A DNA stretch of 5,042 nt from assembly GCA_028287885.1 (NCBI GenBank), contig JAQBOT010000051.1:1-5042 (forward strand), read 5' to 3'. The number at the start of each line of letters is the position of its first letter. Position 1 is the first letter of the stretch. The notes below the pieces were generated by a model. That model was not told where the DNA came from. It saw only the letters and a program-made list of their open reading frames with translations, and did no database searches. The position numbers and the translations under genes are program-made. Shown here one piece after another: positions 1 to 5,042 of the stretch. Origin of the DNA: Pedobacter sp. (GTDB lineage: Bacteria; Bacteroidota; Bacteroidia; Sphingobacteriales; Sphingobacteriaceae).

Positions 1-821
1 CGCTTATGAAATTCCGGATGGCTTACGATTATGTCGCCTTTTTGCAAACCCACCAGTACATAGCGTGCAGCATGCGCCATATAGTAAAAGGCGCTATTAA
101 TCGCTTTTTGATTGCCCGTGGCATCAATCACCACGGTAGGCATGTCGCCATTCGTTATCCTCGCCAATTCTTTCGTTACGTCTTCATGCTTTGCGTTAAT
201 TACAAAGGGAACTTGGAGCTTCTCCTGACAGAATTCCAGGCGTTTCTCGTTGATATCAACAGCGATCACCTTGCCACCAGCGATACGAGCAAACTCCATT
301 ACGCCCAGGCCAATCGGGCCGGCACCAATGACCAATACAAACTCAGCTGGCATTACAGCTGCCCGGCGAACTCCGTGTGCTCCAATGGCCAGGGGCTCCA
401 CTAAGGCGAGTTCGTCATAACTCATATCATTGCCATGCACGAGCAATCTTGCTGGTACCTGCAGATATTCCGCCATACCACCGTCGACGTGCACCCCGCA
501 GACCTCCAGCTGAACGCAACAATTGGGTTTACCTGACCGACAGGCAATACAATGCCCGCAGTTGAAATAGGGCATGAAGGTCACTCTTTCTCCAGGTTTA
601 AACGCCTGGGCGCCTCCGTTATCGACCAATTCGCCCGCGAGTTCGTGGCCCAGTATACGGGGGTAGGAGAAAAATGGCTGCGTGCCCTCAAAGGCATGCA
701 GGTCCGTGCCACAAATGCCGATACGTTTGATTTTAATAATCGCCTCGCCTGGCTTTGCAGATGGCATATTGCCGGTGCCATAAATCAGGGATCCCGGCTC
801 TGTACATATTAATGTTTTCAT
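1..821 (-). CDS. Zinc-dependent medium-chain alcohol/polyol dehydrogenase (partial, C-terminus beyond window edge)
   Basis: Cytosolic NAD-linked oxidoreductase of the zinc-binding MDR superfamily, in the group of sorbitol, threonine and L-galactonate dehydrogenases. Reading begins at ATG 821-819 and stays open to the window edge, giving 273 full codons of a family usually near 340 residues, so about 70 are missing. Catalytic-zinc ligands are visible: C37 in GICGTD, H59-E60 in GHE and E142 in VEP. The structural-zinc lobe is intact, with C88, C91, C94 and C102 in the classic 3-3-8 spacing. The Rossmann motif GAGPIG is at 166-171, and D189 at the end of the second strand favours NAD over NADP. 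The substrate cannot be read from the sequence; a sugar acid or polyol is plausible. It follows lysR on the same strand after 66 bases without an obvious terminator. It is GC-rich for this window (37 of 60 bases at 361-420, against 18 of 60 at 2101-2160 in mdaB), which may reflect transfer or different codon selection. No clear Shine-Dalgarno site precedes the start. Confidence 0.93.
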   Translation of the reverse strand, partial: MKTLICTEPGSLIYGTGNMPSAKPGEAIIKIKRIGICGTDLHAFEGTQPFFSYPRILGHELAGELVDNGGAQAFKPGERVTFMPYFNCGHCIACRSGKPNCCVQLEVCGVHVDGGMAEYLQVPARLLVHGNDMSYDELALVEPLAIGAHGVRRAAVMPAEFVLVIGAGPIGLGVMEFARIAGGKVIAVDINEKRLEFCQEKLQVPFVINAKHEDVTKELARITNGDMPTVVIDATGNQKAINSAFYYMAHAARYVLVGLQKGDIIVSHPEFHK

Positions 822-887
822 CAGCAGTTATAATTTACAAGAACACTTATTATAGTTTTAGACGTAATCAGTTTTTTCTTGGATTGA

Positions 888-1784
888 CTACTCCATCACA
901 GTCTTGAACAATTCTTTAAGATGAGTGATTTCCTCTAAGTGTGTTGTGTTTTTACGCGTTCCAAAATAAAGTGTATTCTTTAACTTTTTGTCCCCTTCCC
1001 AGATCAGTTGAATTTGCCCGCTGTTAATTTCATTCTGACATAAGAAATCCGGTATTACCGCCAGACCTGTGCCTCCACTAAGACAACGCACTATTGAATT
1101 CAGATTAGGAACGATGTAATTGGGCCTGAAATCTGGCTTTTTCCCAAAGTTGAGGATCCAAAACTGGAAAAGGTGTTCCATGTCGCCCGTCGTTCCATAC
1201 CATTTCTGCTGCTTCAGCCAGTCTTCAATTCCCCGCTTATTTTTAGTTTTATGTACTTCCTTAAAAGCAGCGACATCTACATCCTTTGCACCAACCAATA
1301 CGATGTTCTCAGAGGAAAAAGGTTCATGTTCAATATTCGGAGATATGCCCTTTTTTGGCGTGATAATCAGATCGAGTATTCCTTTATTCAATTGATCCAA
1401 CATCTCCGGATATTCTCCAAAACTGATGATCAGGTTAAATGGAAGCGTAGATACATACTGTTCCAGAGTGATCTGAAAGGTTTCAAAGCACATTCCGATG
1501 CTGATCGTTGGTGTGTGTTTTTCGGTTGATCGCTGAAAGTTCTTCTCCAACTCTTCGAGCCGGGTTAGGGGATCTACCAATGCATTAAACAAGACCTTCC
1601 CACGCTCTGTTGGAATCATCTTCCGTCCGGTACGATCAAATAACTTGTAGCCGACATAACTTTCCAGAGATCCTAAATGCAGGCTCACTCCAGGCTGTGA
1701 AATAAATAAGGTCTCCGCAGCTCCGGTTAGCGTCCCTGTTTTATAAATCGCTTTAAATGTGCGATACCATTCTAAGTTCACCAT
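888..1784 (-). CDS. LysR-type transcriptional regulator
   Basis: A DNA-binding regulator of 298 residues, the normal LysR length. The N-terminal winged helix-turn-helix covers about residues 1-60, with the family signature at 19-51: LTGAAETLFISQPGVSLHLG, then a segment ending in KLFDR. The linker helix is about 60-90. The effector-binding domain runs from about 93 to 295 and includes the typical GGTGLAVIPDF segment at 237-247. Cysteines lie at 99, 234 and 249; none can be tied to redox sensing from sequence alone. The start is ATG 1784-1782, placed normally for the family, and the stop is TAG. It is divergent from mdaB across about 200 bases that hold an inverted repeat suited to a LysR operator, so mdaB is the most likely target, with autoregulation also likely. 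The dehydrogenase downstream on the same strand is a second possible target. The inducer is unknown; quinones or other electrophiles would fit the neighbour. Confidence 0.95.
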   Translation of the reverse strand: MVNLEWYRTFKAIYKTGTLTGAAETLFISQPGVSLHLGSLESYVGYKLFDRTGRKMIPTERGKVLFNALVDPLTRLEELEKNFQRSTEKHTPTISIGMCFETFQITLEQYVSTLPFNLIISFGEYPEMLDQLNKGILDLIITPKKGISPNIEHEPFSSENIVLVGAKDVDVAAFKEVHKTKNKRGIEDWLKQQKWYGTTGDMEHLFQFWILNFGKKPDFRPNYIVPNLNSIVRCLSGGTGLAVIPDFLCQNEINSGQIQLIWEGDKKLKNTLYFGTRKNTTHLEEITHLKELFKTVME

Positions 1785-1890
1785 ACAAATTGCATTATCA
1801 TGTTAACGAAAGGAATATTAAACCCTACCTACTTGAATCAAGGCGGTGGCTATTGGCTCATTTATATCAAACGTTAAAGCTACGAAGTAT

Positions 1891-1900
1891 TGCTTAAGCA
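1891..1900. repeat. Perfect 10-bp palindrome in the lysR-mdaB control region
   Basis: TGCTTAAGCA is identical to its own reverse complement. It lies three bases left of the larger inverted repeat, near the middle of the divergent intergenic region. It could be a second regulator contact site or chance; length alone does not decide. Confidence 0.4.
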
Positions 1901-1903
1901 TCA

Positions 1904-1929
1904 TAAATCTGATACCAGGGTATGATTTA
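1904..1929. promoter_or_regulatory. Candidate LysR operator (inverted repeat)
   Basis: The left arm TAAATC-TG-ATACC (1904-1916) and the right arm GGTATGATTTA (1919-1929) are perfect reverse complements over 11 bp, except that the left arm carries an extra TG. The repeat contains a T-N11-A pair (T1910, A1922), the loose LysR-family signature. If transcription of mdaB starts near 1972, the element spans roughly -69 to -44, where LysR-type regulators normally bind their recognition site. The regulator gene next to it makes this the best operator candidate in the window. Binding itself is inferred. Confidence 0.55.
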
Positions 1930-1935
1930 CGTTAT

Positions 1936-1966
1936 TTTTATAATGTTCTAGTGGCGGTTAACTTTG
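1936..1966 (+). promoter_or_regulatory. Candidate Bacteroidota-type promoter of mdaB
   Basis: TAACTTTG at 1959-1966 matches the Bacteroidota -7 consensus TAnnTTTG exactly. The -33 position 19 bases upstream holds TTTT (1936-1939), a weak match to TTTG, as expected for an activator-dependent promoter. Transcription would begin near 1972, leaving about 16 bases before ATG 1989 and only about 8 before ATG 1980, which slightly favours the later start for mdaB. Confidence 0.55.
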
Positions 1967-1988
1967 TATTACAAATTCAATGTTAATC

Positions 1989-2594
1989 ATGAAACATATA
2001 TTAATCATCAACGCAGGACAAAATTTCGCTCACTCCAGCGGCAAATACAACAAAACCATCACCGAAACCACACTCAACTTTTTTGAAAAATTCGAAGCTG
2101 TTGAAGTTAAGATTACAAATATCTCTGAAGGTTATAACCAAGAGGAAGAAGTAGAGAAATTCGTTTGGGCAGATTATATCATCTATCACACACCAATGTG
2201 GTGGTTCCAGGTACCAAATGGTTTCAAGAAATATATCGATGAAGTATTTACGGTAGGTCATCGTAAAGGAATCTATCACAGTGACGGCCGTACACATGTA
2301 AACCCCGAAATTAACTACGGCACCGGAGGAATGTTACAAGGCAGAAAATACATGGTAACAACCAGTTGGAATGCACCAAAAACCGCTTTTACAATGCCAG
2401 GAGAGTTTTTTAACGAGACCAGTGTTGATGACGGGCCATTGTTTGGCTTTCACCGAATGAATGCATTTGCCGCATTGGAGAAGCTGCCAAGCTTCCACTT
2501 CCACGACGTAGAAAAGAATGCTGACGTAGCCCGAGATATGAACGAGTATACAATGCACCTAGAACAAATATTCGAACTTTCCATTCAGGCCTAA
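1989..2594 (+). CDS. mdaB: MdaB-type NAD(P)H:quinone oxidoreductase
   Basis: Flavodoxin-fold cytosolic flavoprotein (FAD in E. coli MdaB) that reduces quinones by two electrons with NAD(P)H, avoiding semiquinones and protecting against oxidative or quinone stress. Family landmarks, numbered from M at 1989: ILIINAGQNFAHSSG (4-18), the FVWADYII strand (58-65), MWW followed by FKKYIDEVFT (70-88), SDGRT (98-102), YGTGGMLQGRKYM (110-122), SWNAPKTAF (126-134) and FHRMNAF (154-160). These align with E. coli MdaB (193 residues); this protein has 201. An in-frame ATG at 1980 would add MLI; the 1989 start is preferred because family members begin directly with the hydrophobic first strand and because of the promoter position. 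It is divergent from lysR, whose product probably controls it. It converges with the membrane-protein gene ending at 2675, leaving 80 bases between the stop codons. Confidence 0.9.
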   Translation: MKHILIINAGQNFAHSSGKYNKTITETTLNFFEKFEAVEVKITNISEGYNQEEEVEKFVWADYIIYHTPMWWFQVPNGFKKYIDEVFTVGHRKGIYHSDGRTHVNPEINYGTGGMLQGRKYMVTTSWNAPKTAFTMPGEFFNETSVDDGPLFGFHRMNAFAALEKLPSFHFHDVEKNADVARDMNEYTMHLEQIFELSIQA

Positions 2595-2674
2595 TACATC
2601 TCGTATCCTCCAAACACACAGGAATTGCGTTGAAAATGTATTAAGCAATCCCGATTGTAACAGGGCGATTTCTT

Positions 2675-3685
2675 CTAAAAAGTGATGACTTGCAAAATAA
2701 TACTGGAAGTTATAGCGAGTGCAACCAATGCAATGATGGTTGTAATTTTTGCACCTAGAGACAACGGAGTCGCACCATTCGATGGTGGAACGAGCGACAT
2801 TAGCGTTATTGAAAAGAAAATCCAGGCAACGAATAAGCTAAGACCACCTAATATCTTCCGCCAAAGACTCAAATTGATTGTCCACGGATAAATAAGGCAA
2901 AAAACCAGGATGATTGCAGAAACACTTAGAAGGATATATTTAGCTAGCTCTGTGTTTTGTCTAACTTGAAAGTTGTACCTGATGTTCAAATTTTTAACAT
3001 TAGAGAAGGGAATCACAAAAATATCACCTGGTACTACCTTCATGCTATTCGATGATTGTGAAAAGCGGGTTGCGCCTGTTAGATAAAGTGATTCTAGTTC
3101 ATTTTTTGAGCCCAACGTATATTGCGTTAATAAGCCACAAAAAAGATTAGATTTTCCATTATCATCTTTCAACATTACATCGACTTCCGTCGAGAGAACC
3201 CTCCCGCGCGGTGTTTGCCGGAATTCCCGTGTTTGGAGAATTTCCCCCTTGAAGTAATAATGCCATTGGTTTAGAAAACGAAACACAGGAAAGCGTAAAT
3301 CCAGGCCAAACAGGCGTATGAGTCGGAATAAGAAATATCCTAAAATTGAGGCAATTGCGACGGAATAGACCGCATAGAACAATGCATTTAATAACTGTTC
3401 AGAAGAGATTTCGGGTAATTTGTTTTGTACAACTTGCCCATAGAAGCGCTTAAGCATCAATCTCCAATCCTGGTAGCTCACGTTTATAATACGACTAAAT
3501 GTAAGGACGCTTATAATTTGCACCAAGATTCCCCAGAAGAGGCTCGTTATAATTCTGTCTGCAAAGAGGCCTGAGTTAAACTGTCCGGAAAATGCGCCTT
3601 GAAAGAAAAAACGTTTGAAGATTATGCCGGGAAATATAAGAATAACGATGTAGGCAAGGCTGAAGATAGTGATACTTGTATCCAA
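2675..3685 (-). CDS. Hypothetical polytopic membrane protein with a central soluble domain
   Basis: Not a recognised functional family. The 336 residues contain about six hydrophobic segments: roughly 5-24, 45-65, 100-122, 248-268, 278-298 and 311-333. A soluble block of about 110 residues (138-245) sits between the third and fourth. Its pattern (VDVMLKDDNGK at 168-178, CGLLTQY at 183-189, LYLTGATRF at 200-208, VIPFSNVKNLNIRY at 224-237) suggests a small beta-rich domain. This order, with PGIIF just after the first residues, loosely recalls uncharacterised DUF6338-type membrane proteins, a resemblance from memory and not established. The start is TTG 3685-3683: the frame is closed by TAA at 3700-3698, no ATG lies before the first membrane segment, and the codons between are CAA CTT AAA GGC. 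With only 4 bases after the upstream stop, translation is probably coupled to the 76-residue gene, and the two proteins likely act together. Confidence 0.8.
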   Translation of the reverse strand: MDTSITIFSLAYIVILIFPGIIFKRFFFQGAFSGQFNSGLFADRIITSLFWGILVQIISVLTFSRIINVSYQDWRLMLKRFYGQVVQNKLPEISSEQLLNALFYAVYSVAIASILGYFLFRLIRLFGLDLRFPVFRFLNQWHYYFKGEILQTREFRQTPRGRVLSTEVDVMLKDDNGKSNLFCGLLTQYTLGSKNELESLYLTGATRFSQSSNSMKVVPGDIFVIPFSNVKNLNIRYNFQVRQNTELAKYILLSVSAIILVFCLIYPWTINLSLWRKILGGLSLFVAWIFFSITLMSLVPPSNGATPLSLGAKITTIIALVALAITSSIILQVITF

Positions 3686-3689
3686 GCCT

Positions 3690-3920
3690 TTAAGTTGTTA
3701 ACTCCAACTCCTCATTGTTGCTTAATTTGATCTTTTCAACTCCAGGCTTTCCTTCATTCTCGAGTTTACGTAATCTTTCTAGCGCATCAAGATATTTTTT
3801 CTTATCAGCAGGATTTGCCATAATCTCACGGACACGATTACTCATAACATCAGTATCCGAGCCAAAAAATGTCTCTAGGACATTCCTCATGCTAATTAAG
3901 AGTTCCTTTATGATGCTCAT
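3690..3920 (-). CDS. Small hypothetical soluble protein, first gene of a two-gene unit
   Basis: Not recognised. The 76-residue, highly charged protein starts at ATG 3920-3918. Residues 1-19 could form an amphipathic helix (MSIIKELLISMRNVLETFF). Residues 39-57 form a second charged helix with heptad-like leucines (LDALERLRKLENEG at 44-57). The tail is acidic, ending in NNEELELTT. It has no signal peptide or membrane span. The alternative frame on the opposite strand (3715-3945) is the same length but overlaps fully and gives a serine- and phenylalanine-rich product typical of a shadow. The minus frame is preferred because it sits 4 bases before, and on the same strand as, the membrane-protein gene. 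No Shine-Dalgarno site or exact TAnnTTTG promoter was seen upstream. It may be a cytosolic partner, adaptor or inhibitor of the membrane protein; this is inferred from gene arrangement only. Confidence 0.7.
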   Translation of the reverse strand: MSIIKELLISMRNVLETFFGSDTDVMSNRVREIMANPADKKKYLDALERLRKLENEGKPGVEKIKLSNNEELELTT

Positions 3921-4100
3921 GGATGGAAGTGTAATTATTATCTAATATATAAATATTCTGATTAAAGCAGGCAATCGAAAGCAGAAGACTTAGGTTGAAG
4001 GGAATACAACAACATTAAAAAAAGATGTAGTCGCAACCTGGCATCTGCCTATGTTTCTCAATATTCAGGGCGGCTGCAAATTTATGAACTGATGTAAACA
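3921..4100. other. Gene-free stretch, nothing recognised
   Basis: The left part of the 440-base intergenic region between the divergent small-protein gene and ftsX. It is AT-rich near 3935-3960 (ATCTAATATATAAATATTC), where a promoter for the two-gene unit should lie, but no exact -7 consensus was found on the minus strand. No RNA gene or coding frame was recognised in 3961-4100. Confidence 0.5.
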
Positions 4101-4118
4101 GCTTCGACAAACTCAGGC
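4101..4118. repeat. Fragment resembling a dispersed TTCGACAA-type repeat
   Basis: GCTTCGACAAACTCAGGC differs by one base from the GCTTCGACAAGCTCAG-type sequence that recurs between genes in many bacterial genomes, including Bacteroidota. Only one half is present; the inverted partner (CTGAG...GTCGAAG) is not in this window. It abuts the CAGGG array. Membership in a repeat family is from memory. Confidence 0.4.
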
Positions 4119-4200
4119 CTCAAACAGGGATCAAACAGGGCCTACACAGGGCCTAACCAGGGCGATTAGCCCTGTTTGCGCCCTGCTTTCCCCTGGTTTA
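4110..4200. repeat. CAGGG array with exact 11-bp period followed by inverted CCCTG units
   Basis: CAGG cores begin at 4114 (CAGGC), 4125, 4136, 4147 and 4158 (CAGGG), each exactly 11 bases apart. The units are about AACTCAGGCCT, CAAACAGGGAT, CAAACAGGGCC, TACACAGGGCC and TAACCAGGGCG. After GATTA the motif reverses: CCCTG begins at 4170, 4181 and 4191 (steps 11 and 10). The two halves can pair: CAGGGC 4158-4163 with GCCCTG 4169-4174 around a 5-base loop, then CAGGGC 4147-4152 with GCCCTG 4180-4185, then CAGGG 4136-4140 with CCCTG 4191-4195. An alternative 10-bp pairing joins 4132-4141 with 4169-4178. The function is unknown; it lies about 160 bases before ftsX and 190 bases before the two-gene unit. 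Confidence 0.85.
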
Positions 4201-4307
4201 ATCCTTCTAAAACTAAAAGCTCTCCGCAATTTGCCTTCCCCTTGTACCAACAATGTTAAAACTGCGTTTAACCCTCAAACAGTTAAATGAGCAAATAACC
4301 CATATTA

Positions 4308-4340
4308 TTTAATTTACTACCTTATATTTTTTTAATTTCG
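4308..4340 (+). promoter_or_regulatory. Possible ftsX promoter
   Basis: TAATTTCG at 4333-4340 matches seven of the eight positions of the Bacteroidota -7 consensus TAnnTTTG when the two free positions count as matches, and TTTA at 4308-4311 sits 21 bases upstream as a weak -33. It lies about 20 bases before the ftsX start in very AT-rich DNA, so a chance match is possible. There is no Shine-Dalgarno site before the start. Confidence 0.35.
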
Positions 4341-4360
4341 CAAAACATAAATAGACATCC

Positions 4361-5042
4361 ATGGAAGAATTTGAAGTAAGCGATGCTTCTAAAAAGACCA
4401 AAACCATTTACATATCTACCATTTTCAGTATAGCCCTTGTTTTGGTGATGCTGGGCATGTTGGGATTAATTTTGGTGCACGCTAAAAACCTTTCCACCTA
4501 CGTAAAAGAAAATATTGTATTAAATATTATTGTGGATGAGGGTGCAAAGGAAACCGATGTGTTGCAGTTTCAAAAAGAACTGGATGCCAATCCGGCAATC
4601 AAGCAGACACAATATGTAAATAAGGAATTGGCTGCAAGAAACCTGACCAAAGATCTTGGTGAGGATTTCGTAAACTTTTTAGGCTACAATCCGCTTCTTT
4701 CTACCGTTGATGTTTATCTAAAGGCAGATTATGCCAACAACAAAAGCATTGAAGCGCTTAAGGCGCAAATTGGAAAAAACCCGGTGGTTAAGGAAGTGAT
4801 CTATCAAAGCTCCTTAATTGATATGGTAAACAAGAACATCAACGCCATTAGCCTGGTCATTCTTGCTTTCGCAGCGATACTTCTACTTATTTCAATTGCA
4901 CTGATCAACAATACGATTCGTTTGGCTATCTATTCACAGCGTTTCTTAATTAAAAGCATGCAGCTTGTTGGGGCGACCCGCAACTTCATTCGCCGTCCAT
5001 TTGTTTTAATTGCGGCCTTACATGGTTTAATTGCTGCCATCA
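4361..5042 (+). CDS. ftsX: Cell division protein FtsX (partial, C-terminus beyond window edge)
   Basis: Inner-membrane, permease-like partner of the ATPase FtsE. The FtsEX complex does not transport; it transmits ATP hydrolysis across the membrane to switch on peptidoglycan hydrolases or their activators at the septum. The frame opens at ATG 4361 and runs to the edge, giving 227 codons of a family near 290-300 residues. The cytosolic N-terminus (1-16, KKTKT at 11-15) precedes membrane segment 1 (about 17-40). The periplasmic domain (41-160) carries the family NPLLSTVDVYL segment (110-120). Segment 2 is about 162-184. The conserved cytosolic loop follows, with IRLAIYSQRFLIKSMQLVGA at 186-205, and segment 3 starts near 213. 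The N-terminal sequence closely resembles FtsX of Sphingobacteriaceae. ftsE is not upstream, so ftsX is unlinked on that side, as is usual in Bacteroidota. Confidence 0.95.
   Translation, partial: MEEFEVSDASKKTKTIYISTIFSIALVLVMLGMLGLILVHAKNLSTYVKENIVLNIIVDEGAKETDVLQFQKELDANPAIKQTQYVNKELAARNLTKDLGEDFVNFLGYNPLLSTVDVYLKADYANNKSIEALKAQIGKNPVVKEVIYQSSLIDMVNKNINAISLVILAFAAILLLISIALINNTIRLAIYSQRFLIKSMQLVGATRNFIRRPFVLIAALHGLIAAI

Noticed and set aside
6..812. Plus-strand open frames at 6-404, 377-565 and 552-812.
   Set aside because: They are antisense to the dehydrogenase, which has a complete set of zinc and Rossmann motifs on the minus strand; the plus frames show no family pattern.
1120..1529. 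Plus-strand open frames inside the LysR gene.
   Set aside because: Fully overlapped by a clear LysR protein on the other strand; low-complexity shadow translations.
1785..1880. A promoter for lysR on the minus strand; the reverse complement of 1868-1876 reads TAACGTTTG.
   Set aside because: It has one base too many between TA and TTTG, and no TTG-like -33 lies at the right distance, so it is not listed.
2001..2619. Minus-strand open frames across mdaB.
   Set aside because: Antisense shadows of a well-recognised gene; their products are rich in Cys, His and Phe without a domain pattern.
2621..2673. Possible terminators between the convergent stops: GGAATTGC (2621-2628) with GCAATCCC (2645-2652), and AATCCC with GGGCGATT further right.
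   Set aside because: The first has a mismatch and a 16-base loop; the second needs a two-base bulge. Neither is followed by a real T-run, so no terminator is called.
2661..4167. The same 10-mer CAGGGCGATT at 2661-2670 and 4158-4167, flanking the two-gene unit like an attachment or target-site duplication.
   Set aside because: About a dozen chance 10-mer pairs are expected in 5 kb (roughly 5042 squared / 2 / 4^10). The second copy is part of the CAGGG array, and no integrase or transposase is present.
4110..4200. CRISPR array interpretation of the CAGGG repeats.
   Set aside because: The units are only 11 bp with no separate spacers, the motif reverses orientation midway, and no cas genes are present.

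Overview
The window looks like chromosomal DNA from a member of Bacteroidota, most likely the Sphingobacteriaceae (Pedobacter/Mucilaginibacter relatives). The reasons are the FtsX sequence, genes without clear Shine-Dalgarno sites, AT-rich intergenic DNA, and a promoter matching the Bacteroidota -7 consensus TAnnTTTG. The assignment comes from recognising protein and promoter patterns, not from a search.

Layout, left to right. (1) 1-821, minus strand: the first 273 codons of a zinc-dependent medium-chain alcohol/polyol dehydrogenase, cut off at its C-terminus by the window edge. (2) 888-1784, minus: a LysR-type regulator. (3) 1785-1988: a divergent control region with an 11-bp-arm inverted repeat (candidate operator), a 10-bp palindrome and a promoter. 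(4) 1989-2594, plus: an MdaB-type NAD(P)H:quinone oxidoreductase. (5) 3920-2675, minus: a compact two-gene unit of unknown function, a 76-residue soluble protein followed 4 bases later by a 336-residue, roughly six-pass membrane protein that starts at TTG. (6) 3921-4360: a 440-base gene-free stretch between divergent genes, holding a striking array of CAGGG units spaced exactly 11 bp and followed by inverted CCCTG units. (7) 4361 to the right edge, plus: the first 227 codons of ftsX.

The regulator and MdaB form a classic divergent LysR pair, so the regulator probably controls mdaB, perhaps in response to quinones or electrophiles. The dehydrogenase lies 66 bases downstream of lysR on the same strand and could belong to the same regulon, but it is visibly more GC-rich than its neighbours and its substrate is unknown. 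ftsX is housekeeping (cell-wall hydrolase control at division). The two candidates for something undescribed are the 76-aa/336-aa pair and the helically phased CAGGG/CCCTG array upstream of it and of ftsX.
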